From Anaerotignum faecicola (GTDB taxonomy: Bacteria; Bacillota; Clostridia; Lachnospirales; Anaerotignaceae), in assembly GCA_024460105.1 (NCBI GenBank), contig JANFXS010000003.1:186001-250000 (forward strand): a stretch of 64,000 bases of DNA. The letters are read 5' to 3'. Within the stretch, counting starts at the first letter, position 1, and each line of letters opens with the position of its first letter. A program made the position numbers and the translations under genes. Of the stretch, positions 35,833 to 45,060 are shown piece after piece. A model generated the notes under the pieces. That model had not been told where the DNA came from. It saw only the letters and a program-made list of their open reading frames with translations, and did no database searches.

Positions 35833-36381
35833 TCATTTCTTATATGCCGAAACATAGAACTTGCCTTTTTCACCGCACCCGTCTGAAACAAAAATATACA
35901 GTCGGCATTTGCTTTTTAAATATTGTTCAGCCAATAAAACAGCCTTTTCATTGTCATATTCGAGAAACTCAATAAAGCTTTTCTTAACGCTTTCAGCCGT
36001 TTCCCTTCCTCCGTCGAAAACAGCCCCAAATCTGCCTGAAAAAGCAATACAGTAAAGCCCGTTGCCTATATAATCGATATCGTCGTCCGCCGACTCGCCT
36101 TCGATAAAAGGATTTCCTATTATTCCGCCGCTGTTATATTTAACCCCTTCAACAAACACGCTTGCTCCAACTGCAAACACCTCTTTGATTGAAATACTGA
36201 CAATTAATCGGTTTAAATTTAAGTCAACTATATATTCGTCATGTGTTTCCTGAAAAACTGCGCTGCTTATACCGTTTTTATATTCACTGCATGCCTTTGC
36301 GGCATATCCCATTTTGCATATGCCGCAAACTTTAATGCGTATACCGTTTTTTGTAGCGCTCTCCGTCAAAAATATTTCCAT
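35833..36381 (-). CDS. Protein of unknown function, coupled to the aminotransferase gene
   Basis: I do not recognise this 182-residue protein. The start at 36381 (MEIFLTES) lies 1 nt past the aminotransferase stop, so translation is probably coupled; the frame also extends back to 36423 inside that gene. It has no signal peptide or membrane span. A CGIC...C pattern (about residues 19-32) and a CGEKGKF segment near the end are the only cysteine features. The middle is a mixed alpha/beta pattern with an acidic segment GESADDDIDY. A role tied to the aminotransferase is inferred from the context only. Confidence 0.7.
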   Translation of the reverse strand: MEIFLTESATKNGIRIKVCGICKMGYAAKACSEYKNGISSAVFQETHDEYIVDLNLNRLIVSISIKEVFAVGASVFVEGVKYNSGGIIGNPFIEGESADDDIDYIGNGLYCIAFSGRFGAVFDGGRETAESVKKSFIEFLEYDNEKAVLLAEQYLKSKCRLYIFVSDGCGEKGKFYVSAYKK

Positions 36382-36382
36382 C

Positions 36383-37552
36383 TCATTTAATATGTTTTTT
36401 AACAAAAATCTCAATCCTATCAAGCGCCTCTTCTATATTTTCAACCGAATATGCATATGAACAGCGGATAAACCCTTCCCCACATTCGCCGAACGCAGTT
36501 CCCGGTACAACGGCAACTTTCTGGTCATAGAGAAGTTCTTTGCAGAAGTCTTTACTTTTCATGCCCGTCTTTTGTATACTTGGAAAAACATAAAACGCTC
36601 CCCTCGGCTCAAAACAATCAAGCCCCATCTGCCTGAAACGCCCTACAATCAATTTTCTCCTTGCATCATATGCTTCCCGCATAATTTCTATATCATTGTC
36701 CCTGTCCGCTCCCCTTAACGCCTCAATACCCGCAAACTGGCTTGGCGTCGGAGCGCACATGGCAATATACTGATGTATTTTATTCATATTATAAATAAAC
36801 TCCTCCGGGCCGGCCGCATATCCCAAACGCCATCCTGTCATGGCAAACGCTTTTGAAAAACCGTTTAACACAATAGTCCTTTCGTACATTCCCGGAAGCG
36901 AAGCAATGGAGGCATGCCTTCCTCCGTAAGTAAGTTCCGAATATATTTCATCGCTTATTACAATTATGTCATTTTCAATTATTACTTTTGAAATCGCCGC
37001 CAGATCATCAATTTCCATTATACCGCCTGTAGGGTTATTAGGATATGGCAGTATAAGAGCTTTTGTTTTTGGAGTTATACAAGCTTTAAGCTCGTCAGGG
37101 GTAAGCCTGAATTCATTTTCGGCTTTTGTAACAATAGGTACTGCAATACCGCCGCACATGGTTATACAAGGCTTATAGCTTACATATGAAGGCTCCACAA
37201 CAAGAACCTCGTCGCCGGGATTAACCAAGGCCCTCAAGGCTAAATCAATTCCCTCGCTTGCTCCTATTGTAACAAGTATCTGATGCTCAGGCGCATATTG
37301 TATATCATACCTTTCATCGAGATAATCGGAAATTGCTTCCCTAAGTTCAATCATTCCGGTATTAGAAGAATATGACGTAAGGCCTTTTTCAATGGAAGAA
37401 ATAGCCGCTTCTCTGACATGCCACGGCGTTTCAAAATCCGGTTCGCCAACGCCAAGCGAAATAGCGTCTTTCATCATATTTGCAACGTCAAAAAATTCCC
37501 TGATGCCGGAACTCGGCATATCTATGATTCCTTTTGCGATATATTTAGACAT
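36383..37552 (-). CDS. Class I/II PLP-dependent aminotransferase
   Basis: The 389-residue cytosolic enzyme is a fold-type I aminotransferase of the aspartate/aromatic/PatA group. It shows SLGVGEPDFETPWHV near the N-terminus, the YPNNPTGG cofactor loop, ISDEIYSELTYGG, and the Schiff-base lysine in NGFSKAFAMTGWRLGYAAG, with the terminal arginine in FIRCSYA. Substrate specificity is not evident; PatA-like enzymes act on aromatic amino acids or diaminopimelate. The ribosome site is AGAGG. An unknown gene follows directly. Confidence 0.93.
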   Translation of the reverse strand: MSKYIAKGIIDMPSSGIREFFDVANMMKDAISLGVGEPDFETPWHVREAAISSIEKGLTSYSSNTGMIELREAISDYLDERYDIQYAPEHQILVTIGASEGIDLALRALVNPGDEVLVVEPSYVSYKPCITMCGGIAVPIVTKAENEFRLTPDELKACITPKTKALILPYPNNPTGGIMEIDDLAAISKVIIENDIIVISDEIYSELTYGGRHASIASLPGMYERTIVLNGFSKAFAMTGWRLGYAAGPEEFIYNMNKIHQYIAMCAPTPSQFAGIEALRGADRDNDIEIMREAYDARRKLIVGRFRQMGLDCFEPRGAFYVFPSIQKTGMKSKDFCKELLYDQKVAVVPGTAFGECGEGFIRCSYAYSVENIEEALDRIEIFVKKHIK

Positions 37553-37653
37553 AAAATAAACCTCTTTGCTTATAAAATTATTAGAATTGATATAATCTTT
37601 ATAATACCATAAAGTATATATATTTATCTACCTAAAATTAAAAAATATGTTTA

Positions 37654-37693
37654 AAAAGGCCGCATAATGCATATTTACATTAAGCAGCCTCTT
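37654..37693 (-). terminator. Terminator of the TPR protein gene
   Basis: On the minus strand AGGCTGC...TTAATG pairs with CATTA...GCGGCCT (one G-U pair and one bulge) and runs into TTTTT. It starts 15 nt past the stop codon at 37708. Confidence 0.65.
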
Positions 37694-37707
37694 TTAAATT
37701 ACCGATT

Positions 37708-40389
37708 TTATTTTTCCCGGCCTTTAAAATATTTGCTGTCGCAAAACTTACTGGAAGGATTGCTTTCAACCAAAGCTTTTAATTCTTCAAACTGAATATC
37801 AGCCTTTTCAAGTTCTTTGGATTTTAAAAATAATTTAGCTTTTTCATAAATTACCGAAGCATATTCATCCGATTTGTTTCCAAATTCATCTTTGTATATC
37901 TGCCCGCATTTATTCAATAATGTTTCCGATACGGCATACTTTTTTAACTCTGCATTCAACTTTGCCATTTTAAATACAATATCTGCAAAATCAGCGGTTT
38001 CACCATCTTTATTTACAATTATCACAGATACTTCATGCATACATTCGAGAGCTTCTGTTTTCTTTCCTGTCCTTTTATACAAGACTGCCAGCTTCAAAAG
38101 GTCGTTTAAATATTCCCGGCTGTCATCACCGATAAGCCTTCTTATTGAAACGCTTAAATTCATATTTGAAACCGCTTTCTCATAGTCCTTATTTTTTTCG
38201 TCAATAACGGCCATTTTTTTTGTTACGTCGGAAAAAATAAGGCTCTCCGTTCCAATATATTTTTCCATAAAATTCTTTACATTTTCAAAATGTTTATAAG
38301 CCTCATTATAATCTTTCCGTTCAAATTCACACATTCCAAGCCCAACGCCGCCAAGATAACTTACGGAATCATCATCGTTTGAACTGGCCTTTAAAAAATA
38401 ACCGTAAGCTTTATCAATTTTCTTATCTTTTAGAAGGGCGTTTCCCATAAAAACAGATATCTCTCCTATGGATCTTCCTTTGTCCCCGACAATTATAAAT
38501 TCTGTTTCAAGAGCCTTTACAAGCAATTTTTCACCTTCCGGCAAATTGCCTGTTTCAACCAGAAGTTTGCCTTCCGCCTTCAATGCATCGGCATACTGAA
38601 GGCTGCATTCTCCATATTTACACAATATTATATTTTTAGCGCTTTCGAGTATTTCAAATGCGCGTTTCTCTTCACCGGTTTTGGCATAAAGAAAAGCATA
38701 TTTTAAGATTATGTCAAGCCTTTCCTCATTGTTTTTGCACCCAGAAAGCTCAACCGCTTTTAAAAAATGTTCAAGGGCTTTTTCGTATTGTCCCAGCTCA
38801 CTATAATATTTGCAAAGTTCTATTCTGGAATTTCTTAATTCGTTTACAGTATCTTTAAAATCCGGGTTATCATCGCCCATGGCAATTTTTTGTATTTCCA
38901 TTGCATATTCAAAATCGCTTACAGCCGTTTCAAACTTACCGCATTTCATTTCAGCCATAGCTAAATAATAAAGGCCCCTGGCAAACCTAGGGTGGTTTCT
39001 TCCATAAATATGTTTCCTGATGGAAAGAGCTTCTTCCATATATTCAACGGCCGCCTTAAAATTACATTTATTAAAGTTCGTTTCAGCCATAAACTGTAAA
39101 TTTACAATGTACGGCATATCGTTGTCAGCCTTTATATTTTTCCTAATCCTCAAAGCTTCTTTAAAATACTCCTCAGCCCTATTGTAGTTTTTCTCTTTTA
39201 AACATAAACGCCCCAACGCGGTTAATGCGTCTATATATAAAGAATCGTTTTCACCCGAAAGCTGTTTCCTCAATATTCTGGCTTCATTATACTTTTCAAA
39301 AGCCATTTCAAAATCTCCCTTTTCGCTGTAAACATGGCCAAGGCTTTCAATACCGATTGTGTAGCTTAATGTTCCTTCGCCCACATTTTTTTTCTTATAG
39401 TCAAGGGATTTTAATATATACTCGGCTGCATCGTCGCATTTTCCCATTTTTAAATAATCAAGCCCTATATTGTTAAGGCAGTCGGCATAAAATTGATGTT
39501 CCTCGCCTACAAGATTTTTTAATACTGCAAGAGCCTCTTTATGCGTTGCGAGGGCCCTGCCGTAATCTTTCTTTTTTATAAAAGCATTTGCAAGCGAATT
39601 CAGGTTTGTTATATAATCTAAATGTGTTTTTTCAAGAAGTGTTTTTCTTGCCTCAATAGCCCTTTTATAGTAAACGACAGCTTGATCGTAAAGCTTTGAT
39701 TTCTCACAAACCGCTGCCGCTTCAAGAAGGGTTGACAAATAATAAAAGTTTTCCTTGCCGCCTTCCATTTTTATAATTTCAATAGCTTTGCTGTAATTTG
39801 AAATAGATTTCTTAAACATTCCCTTAACGGCGTATACTCTTGCACAGCCGCAAAGTATATCGGCATAATCGCTTTTTGAAAAATCTGTCCTTTTTTCAGC
39901 AAGTTTCATGGCTGCTTCAAAATTTTCCAATGCTTTTTCATAATTTTTCAGATCCTCATAAGCATTTGCAAGGTTATACCTGCCTATTATACAGTCATTG
40001 TGAGTTTCAGGAAGGTTGTTTTCCCTTATTTTCAGCGATTTTTTATGCAACGCCAACGCTTCGTTGTAATTTCCCTCAAGACTTATTGACACGGCCATGT
40101 TCCCTATTGTATCGGCATATGTCAAATCATTTTCACCAAGAAGCCTGCTTCTTATTTCAGCGGCGTTTTTATAACAGCTTACCGCTTTAGAATGAGCCAT
40201 TACATCATCATAAACAATAGCCATATTATTTATATCATTAGCATATTCAAGGCTTTTTGTGTCTTTATTGTCCTTATACAATTTTATAATTTGATTTCCT
40301 AGGCGCAGCGCTTCAGTATATTCGCCGTCGTTATAGGCATTAAAAAAGTCGCTGCGCAGTTTAACGATTTCCCCTATGTAATGAGCCAT
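37708..40389 (-). CDS. Large tetratricopeptide-repeat protein (TPR_12/kinesin-light-chain type)
   Basis: This 893-residue cytosolic protein consists almost entirely of repeats of about 42 residues of the TPR_12 type, with recurring patterns such as YADxLNNIG, Yx(K/R)ALxxxKEAL, and LGExHxxY. At least fifteen repeats can be seen by eye. There is no signal peptide, membrane span or catalytic domain. The start at 40389 (MAHYIGE) follows GGGAGG; a longer frame reaches 40434 inside recX. It overlaps the recX stop region and is the last gene of the recA operon, ended by a terminator. It is probably a protein-interaction scaffold; the partner is unknown. Confidence 0.88.
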   Translation of the reverse strand: MAHYIGEIVKLRSDFFNAYNDGEYTEALRLGNQIIKLYKDNKDTKSLEYANDINNMAIVYDDVMAHSKAVSCYKNAAEIRSRLLGENDLTYADTIGNMAVSISLEGNYNEALALHKKSLKIRENNLPETHNDCIIGRYNLANAYEDLKNYEKALENFEAAMKLAEKRTDFSKSDYADILCGCARVYAVKGMFKKSISNYSKAIEIIKMEGGKENFYYLSTLLEAAAVCEKSKLYDQAVVYYKRAIEARKTLLEKTHLDYITNLNSLANAFIKKKDYGRALATHKEALAVLKNLVGEEHQFYADCLNNIGLDYLKMGKCDDAAEYILKSLDYKKKNVGEGTLSYTIGIESLGHVYSEKGDFEMAFEKYNEARILRKQLSGENDSLYIDALTALGRLCLKEKNYNRAEEYFKEALRIRKNIKADNDMPYIVNLQFMAETNFNKCNFKAAVEYMEEALSIRKHIYGRNHPRFARGLYYLAMAEMKCGKFETAVSDFEYAMEIQKIAMGDDNPDFKDTVNELRNSRIELCKYYSELGQYEKALEHFLKAVELSGCKNNEERLDIILKYAFLYAKTGEEKRAFEILESAKNIILCKYGECSLQYADALKAEGKLLVETGNLPEGEKLLVKALETEFIIVGDKGRSIGEISVFMGNALLKDKKIDKAYGYFLKASSNDDDSVSYLGGVGLGMCEFERKDYNEAYKHFENVKNFMEKYIGTESLIFSDVTKKMAVIDEKNKDYEKAVSNMNLSVSIRRLIGDDSREYLNDLLKLAVLYKRTGKKTEALECMHEVSVIIVNKDGETADFADIVFKMAKLNAELKKYAVSETLLNKCGQIYKDEFGNKSDEYASVIYEKAKLFLKSKELEKADIQFEELKALVESNPSSKFCDSKYFKGREK

Positions 40390-40414
40390 TTTTACCTCCC
40401 GGTACATTTTCTGG

Positions 40415-41050
40415 TTATATATCCGAATTATCAATTTTAATTTCTAAATCCAAAAACGCTTCTTTTATTATATCATAAGAATAGCCTCTTCTCAGTAGAA
40501 ATTCTTGGAGCCTGCGTTTTTCTTTAAAAGAAATTTTCCTGTTCCCCTTCAGCTTCTTTTCTAAAAGCTGCTGCGCGCCCTTTGTTTCATTGAGTTCTTC
40601 GTCAATAAAAGCTTTATCTATTATTCCGTCCTTAACGCCTAATTCCCTTAATTTACATCGTACGGCATATCTTCCTTTAGGATTCAATTTTGAACACTGC
40701 CGTATATAAGCCTTAGAATATTCCAAATCGTTTAAATAATTATATTTTTCAAGAAATTCAATAACTCTGTCTGTAACATCGCTGTCATAACCGCTGTCGT
40801 TAAGTTTTCTTAAAACTTCTTTTTCCGTACGCATTTTATATCCGAGAAACTTGAGAGCTGTATCCTGAGCTTTAATATATAAAACTGTATCTTTAATATA
40901 ATTGTACTTCTCCTCTGATATTTCATAGCCCTCTTTAATCTTAAAATAAAGTATATCCTCCATTATAAGCCCAAAAGCAAATTCTCCGTCTATAAAAATA
41001 TTATATCTTTCTTTATCTTTTTTTTGCTGTTTAATAGATGTTACTATCAT
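40415..41050 (-). CDS. recX: RecA regulator RecX
   Basis: RecX binds RecA filaments and limits their activity. The 211-residue protein has the three-helix RecX repeats with FLGYKMRTEKEVLRKL, YLNDLEYSKAYIRQ and the C-terminal RRLQEFLLRRGYSYDIIKEA segments. The start at 41050 (MIVTSIK) follows AAGGGGT. It lies 71 nt after recA, beyond an intrinsic terminator, so it may depend on readthrough. Confidence 0.93.
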   Translation of the reverse strand: MIVTSIKQQKKDKERYNIFIDGEFAFGLIMEDILYFKIKEGYEISEEKYNYIKDTVLYIKAQDTALKFLGYKMRTEKEVLRKLNDSGYDSDVTDRVIEFLEKYNYLNDLEYSKAYIRQCSKLNPKGRYAVRCKLRELGVKDGIIDKAFIDEELNETKGAQQLLEKKLKGNRKISFKEKRRLQEFLLRRGYSYDIIKEAFLDLEIKIDNSDI

Positions 41051-41070
41051 ATTTATACCCCTTAAATTAT

Positions 41071-41105
41071 AAAAACTGCCCAAGCCATAAATAACCGGGC
41101 AGTTT
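41071..41105 (-). terminator. Hairpin terminator between recA and recX
   Basis: AAACTGCCC (41097-41105 on the minus strand) and GGGCAGTTT (41073-41081) form a 9-bp stem followed by a T tract. It probably lowers recX expression relative to recA, as in other bacteria where readthrough sets the ratio. Confidence 0.8.
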
Positions 41106-41121
41106 GCAGACGTTGGCCTTT

Positions 41122-42321
41122 CTACTCCATAAAAAGTTCATTTGACGCGTCGTCTTTATCTTCTTCAAGTTCATTCAAAAAATCAGCCTCAAATTCATCG
41201 TCAGCATCCTTTTTGCCTTTTGATTTCTTTTTGTTTGCGGCAATTTCTTCTTGCGAAATTTCTCCCGTAATTTCTACTTTATTTCCATCCGAATCAAAGC
41301 CGTAATATGCCCTCACTTTTGCATCAATTTCCTTAGCAATATCAGGGTTTTCAATTATAAACTGCTTTGCATTTTCACGTCCCTGGCCTATTCTCGTTTC
41401 ACCATATGAAAACCACGATCCGCTTTTTTTAACTATACCGAGATCAGTGGCAAGGTCAAGTATATCTCCCTCTTTTGAAATTCCCTTGCCATACATTATA
41501 TCGAATTCAGCCACTTTAAACGGAGGGGCAATCTTATTTTTTGATATTTTTGCTTTAGTTCTGCTTCCGACAATTTCATCCCCCTGTTTAATAGCTTCCT
41601 GTTTCCTGATTTCGATCCTGACGGAAGCATAAAATTTCAGCGCCCGTCCGCCGGTTGTGGTTTCGGGATTTCCATAAGCTATTCCTATTTTTTCCCTCAG
41701 CTGGTTAATAAATATAACCGTACAATTAGTCTTGCCGATTATACCGGTCAATTTCCTCAGTGCCTGACTCATGAGCCTTGCTTGAAGCCCCACATGGCTG
41801 TCTCCCATTTCGCCCTCAATTTCGGCACGCGGAACAAGGGCGGCGACAGAATCGACAATTATAATGTCAATGGCTCCGCTTCTAACCATAGTTTCAGTAA
41901 TTTCAAGAGCTTCCTCACCGTCGCTTGGCTGTGATATATAAAGATTGTTTATATCTACGCCAAGAGCTTTTGCATACAAAGGATCGAGCGCATGCTCCGC
42001 ATCCACAAAACCGGCGATTCCTCCTTTTTTCTGAACTTCGGCAACCATATGTAAAGCTACCGTTGTCTTTCCCGACGACTCCGGGCCGTAAATCTCAACT
42101 ATACGACCTTTCGGCACCCCTCCGGCCCCAAGAGCAATATCAAGGCTCAATGAACCTGTCGGCGTAACTTCCACATTCATCTTATGGTCGTTATCGCCAA
42201 GCTTCATTACAGCTCCGTCTCCGAATTTTTTTTCTATATACCCCAAAGCTGCCTCAAGGGCTTTTTCCTTGCTTTCAAATTGTTTATCTAAATCTTTTTT
42301 TAAATTTTTCTTCTCAGCCAT
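41122..42321 (-). CDS. recA: Recombinase RecA
   Basis: RecA forms filaments on single-stranded DNA, drives strand exchange and triggers LexA cleavage. The 399-residue protein has Walker A GPESSGKT (79-86), Walker [13 protein letters not shown], the L2 loop [21 protein letters not shown] in part, and an unusually long charged C-terminal tail (about 350-399) rich in Lys, Asp and Glu. The start follows GGAGG. A LexA/DinR-type SOS box lies 24 nt upstream. Confidence 0.98.
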   Translation of the reverse strand: MAEKKNLKKDLDKQFESKEKALEAALGYIEKKFGDGAVMKLGDNDHKMNVEVTPTGSLSLDIALGAGGVPKGRIVEIYGPESSGKTTVALHMVAEVQKKGGIAGFVDAEHALDPLYAKALGVDINNLYISQPSDGEEALEITETMVRSGAIDIIIVDSVAALVPRAEIEGEMGDSHVGLQARLMSQALRKLTGIIGKTNCTVIFINQLREKIGIAYGNPETTTGGRALKFYASVRIEIRKQEAIKQGDEIVGSRTKAKISKNKIAPPFKVAEFDIMYGKGISKEGDILDLATDLGIVKKSGSWFSYGETRIGQGRENAKQFIIENPDIAKEIDAKVRAYYGFDSDGNKVEITGEISQEEIAANKKKSKGKKDADDEFEADFLNELEEDKDDASNELFME

Positions 42322-42344
42322 ATATACCTCCGGTAATCAAAAAG

Positions 42345-42398
42345 CAAACTTATGTTCTGTATTTTATATCATTTAGCTTTTCCAGTCAATAATTTGCC
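42345..42398 (-). promoter_or_regulatory. recA promoter with LexA (DinR-type) SOS box
   Basis: On the minus strand AGAACATAAGTTTG (42345-42358) matches the Firmicute SOS consensus CGAACRNRYGTTYG at 12 of 14 positions. Just upstream, inside the 3' end of the EamA gene, is TTGACT-N17-TAAAAT. The box thus lies right after the -10 region, where LexA would block transcription. This makes recA separately DNA-damage inducible. Confidence 0.82.
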
Positions 42399-43265
42399 GG
42401 CAAAGTTTAAATAAAATTTCGGTTTTATTTCCGCTGTAATAACAGCGGCAAATATAAGGGAACAGCCGACCAACATCCTAAAGCTGATTTGTTCGCCGTA
42501 AAAAACAGCTGAAGAAACAGCGGCAAAAACCGATTCCGACGTTATTATAATAGACGTGCTTGTCGGAGTTGTAACTTTCTGACCAATACTTTGAAAAAGG
42601 AAATATAAAAATGTACAGAATATACCCGAAACCAACATCATTATTATATCAAACGCTTTCGGAAAAGGAAGCGCGGCATGTTCAAATAAAGATACTGCCA
42701 CCGCTAAAATCATAACCACAACGCTTTCAACAATAGTGAGACTTACAGGACTGCACTGCGAAACATATCTGTCCATAATAACTATTTGAAATGCAAACAT
42801 TACCGCCGCTCCAAATGAAATTACCGCTCCAAGACTTATTTCCATTTTCTCGTTAAGAGACAACATTGCAACGCCAATTACCGCTAATAAAGCTCCCAAA
42901 ACGGCGTATATATCAGGCCGCTTCTTAAATACTGCCCATACAATAAAAGGAACTATCACAGCAGTTGTACATGAAAGGAAAGCGTTTACAGACGGCGTAG
43001 TACGTTTAAGGCCCTCCATAAGCATAAAGAAAAGCATAAACAATAAAATCCCCATAACGGCGCCGCCTTTAAGCTCTTTTTCAGTAATCCTCTTTAATTC
43101 TTTTATATAAAACAAACACATAAAAATAACAGCTATTATATATCTGATCGCAACACACTGTATAGGGGTATACCCTGCATCTAACACATTTTTCATTGCC
43201 ACAAAGCCAAAGCCGCCCATTGCCGCCGCCAAAAAAAGCAGAGCCGTTCCCTTCCTTTTGCTCAT
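42369..43265 (-). CDS. EamA/DMT-family membrane transporter
   Basis: The 298-residue protein has ten predicted membrane spans in two EamA repeats, as in drug/metabolite transporters that export amino acids or other metabolites. The pattern AMGGFGFVAMKNVLDAG in the first span is typical. The start overlaps the cinA stop by one base (TAATG). Its presence between cinA and recA is an insertion into the common cinA-recA pair. The substrate is unknown. Confidence 0.88.
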   Translation of the reverse strand: MSKRKGTALLFLAAAMGGFGFVAMKNVLDAGYTPIQCVAIRYIIAVIFMCLFYIKELKRITEKELKGGAVMGILLFMLFFMLMEGLKRTTPSVNAFLSCTTAVIVPFIVWAVFKKRPDIYAVLGALLAVIGVAMLSLNEKMEISLGAVISFGAAVMFAFQIVIMDRYVSQCSPVSLTIVESVVVMILAVAVSLFEHAALPFPKAFDIIMMLVSGIFCTFLYFLFQSIGQKVTTPTSTSIIITSESVFAAVSSAVFYGEQISFRMLVGCSLIFAAVITAEIKPKFYLNFAGKLLTGKAK

Positions 43266-44509
43266 TAAACCTCTTCCTCCGCCAAAATTGTACGCCTTAG
43301 CCAGTCAAAAACAGAATCAACCGTTTTTTCCCGTATCCTCTCACGGTTGCCGACCATATGCAGTTCTTTGGTTTTGACTTTTCCTTTGTAGTACATGCCT
43401 ATAAATACCATTCCAACAGGTTTTTCGGGCGTTCCTCCTCCAGGTCCAGCAATACCCGTAGTTGAAAGGCCTATATCGGTTTTTGCCGCTTTTGCAATGC
43501 CATAAGCCATTTCTTCCGCAACTTCATGGCTTACGGCTCCGTATTTTTCAAGCGTTTCTCTTTTTACGCCAAGCCTTCTCATTTTTGCATCGTTACTGTA
43601 TGTAACGTCGCCCTCGACAAATATCTTTGATATGCCCGGAATGTCCGTAAATCTTGAAGCAAGGAGCCCCCCCGTACAGCTTTCGCTTACAGCCGCGGTA
43701 AGCCCTCTTTCCATGAGCATGCCGCATGTAACTTCGCTTATTGTCGTATCTCCCTCGGCGTATAAATCCGAACCTAGCCTTCTGTAAATTTCATCTGCCA
43801 CAGGCTTAATAATATCATTCGCCTCATCCTTGCTTTTTGCTTTGGCAGTAAGACGGACAACAGCCTCAAACTTTTTCACATATGTTGCAATGGTAGGATT
43901 TGTTTGATTGTCAATAAGATCTATAAGCCTGTTTTCCAGTTCGCTTTCGCCTATTTTAGAAACTCTCAACACCCTTGAAACAAATGTATACTCCTGTTTA
44001 GCGGCAAGGAACGGCTCTGCATATTCTTCAAACATCGGTATAAGTTCCCTCGGAGGCCCCGGCAGCATTATAAGTATTTTATTTCCGTCCTCCACAATAA
44101 TTCCCGGCGCAGTTCCGTTTTTATTGTACATAACAATAGAACCTTCAGGAACTCGAACCTGTTTGAGATTATTATCTGTCATTTTCCTGTTAAGCTTTGC
44201 AAAAAAGCCTTTCAGCATTTCAAGGGCTTTTTCGTCATATACAAATTTTTTGCCGAAATATTTTGTACATGTTTCTTTTGTTATATCGTCCTCCGTAGGC
44301 CCCAGCCCTCCGGAGGTAATAATAAGATCCGCTCTGCCAAATGCATTTTTAACTGCTTGGGAAAGCCTTTCCTCATTGTCTCCTACCACTGTTTGAAAAT
44401 GTACGTCTATTCCCAAAGCCGCAAGCTTTTTTGATATATACTGAGCGTTCGTATTAACTATATCTCCAAGCAAAAGTTCAGTTCCGACAGCTAAAATTTC
44501 TGCTTTCAT
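43265..44509 (-). CDS. cinA: CinA: nucleotide pyrophosphatase / NMN amidohydrolase
   Basis: The 414-residue protein joins an N-terminal MoaB/MogA-like domain (about 1-170, with SGGLGPTEDDIT) to a C-terminal PncC-like nicotinamide-nucleotide deamidase domain (about 250-405, with SESCTGGLLASR and STTGIAGPGG). It repairs or recycles damaged pyridine nucleotides and is often linked to recA and competence. It starts 11 nt after pgsA. Confidence 0.95.
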   Translation of the reverse strand: MKAEILAVGTELLLGDIVNTNAQYISKKLAALGIDVHFQTVVGDNEERLSQAVKNAFGRADLIITSGGLGPTEDDITKETCTKYFGKKFVYDEKALEMLKGFFAKLNRKMTDNNLKQVRVPEGSIVMYNKNGTAPGIIVEDGNKILIMLPGPPRELIPMFEEYAEPFLAAKQEYTFVSRVLRVSKIGESELENRLIDLIDNQTNPTIATYVKKFEAVVRLTAKAKSKDEANDIIKPVADEIYRRLGSDLYAEGDTTISEVTCGMLMERGLTAAVSESCTGGLLASRFTDIPGISKIFVEGDVTYSNDAKMRRLGVKRETLEKYGAVSHEVAEEMAYGIAKAAKTDIGLSTTGIAGPGGGTPEKPVGMVFIGMYYKGKVKTKELHMVGNRERIREKTVDSVFDWLRRTILAEEEV

Positions 44510-44520
44510 TTAATGTCACC

Positions 44521-45060
44521 TTACCCTTTTAAAACGTTAATATTTTTAACTATATAGTCAACTCCTGATATTATAGTTAAAACAGCAGAAACGTATATAA
44601 GTATTTGTTCAATTATATTGCCTTGAAACGCCCCGCTTAAAACAATTATTATCATAATCATTTGGCTTACGGTTTTAGCTTTTCCCCACATGCTTGCCGC
44701 AATAACGACTCCCGTTTCCACAGCTATAAGCCTGAAGCCCGTTATTATAAATTCACGGCTGATTATAACAATAACTATCCACGCCGCAATATCCTCAAGT
44801 TCAACCATAGAAATAAGCGCCGCGGCAACAAGAAGCTTATCGGCAAGCGGATCCATAAATTTTCCGAAATTTGTAACAAGATTGTATTTTCTTGCTAAAT
44901 GTCCGTCAAGGTAGTCAGTAAACGACGCTATGATAAATATAACAACCGCAATATACCTGTTCAACGGTTCAGCGGCAATCCCGCTTAAAAGCACGACGAG
45001 GAAAACGGGAATCATTATAACTCTCGCCAGTGTCAGTTTATTTGGCAAATTCATATCCAT
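44521..45060 (-). CDS. pgsA: CDP-diacylglycerol-glycerol-3-phosphate 3-phosphatidyltransferase
   Basis: PgsA makes phosphatidylglycerophosphate from CDP-diacylglycerol, the product of CdsA. The 179-residue membrane protein has the CDP-alcohol phosphatidyltransferase motif D-G-x2-A-R-x8-G-x3-D-x3-D, here DGHLARKYNLVTNFGKFMD. The start overlaps the rimO stop as TAATG. Confidence 0.96.
   Translation of the reverse strand: MDMNLPNKLTLARVIMIPVFLVVLLSGIAAEPLNRYIAVVIFIIASFTDYLDGHLARKYNLVTNFGKFMDPLADKLLVAAALISMVELEDIAAWIVIVIISREFIITGFRLIAVETGVVIAASMWGKAKTVSQMIMIIIVLSGAFQGNIIEQILIYVSAVLTIISGVDYIVKNINVLKG

Noticed and set aside
43908-44396. Antisense open frame of 162 codons within cinA
   Set aside because: It is a shadow of the conserved cinA gene with no ribosome site or promoter.
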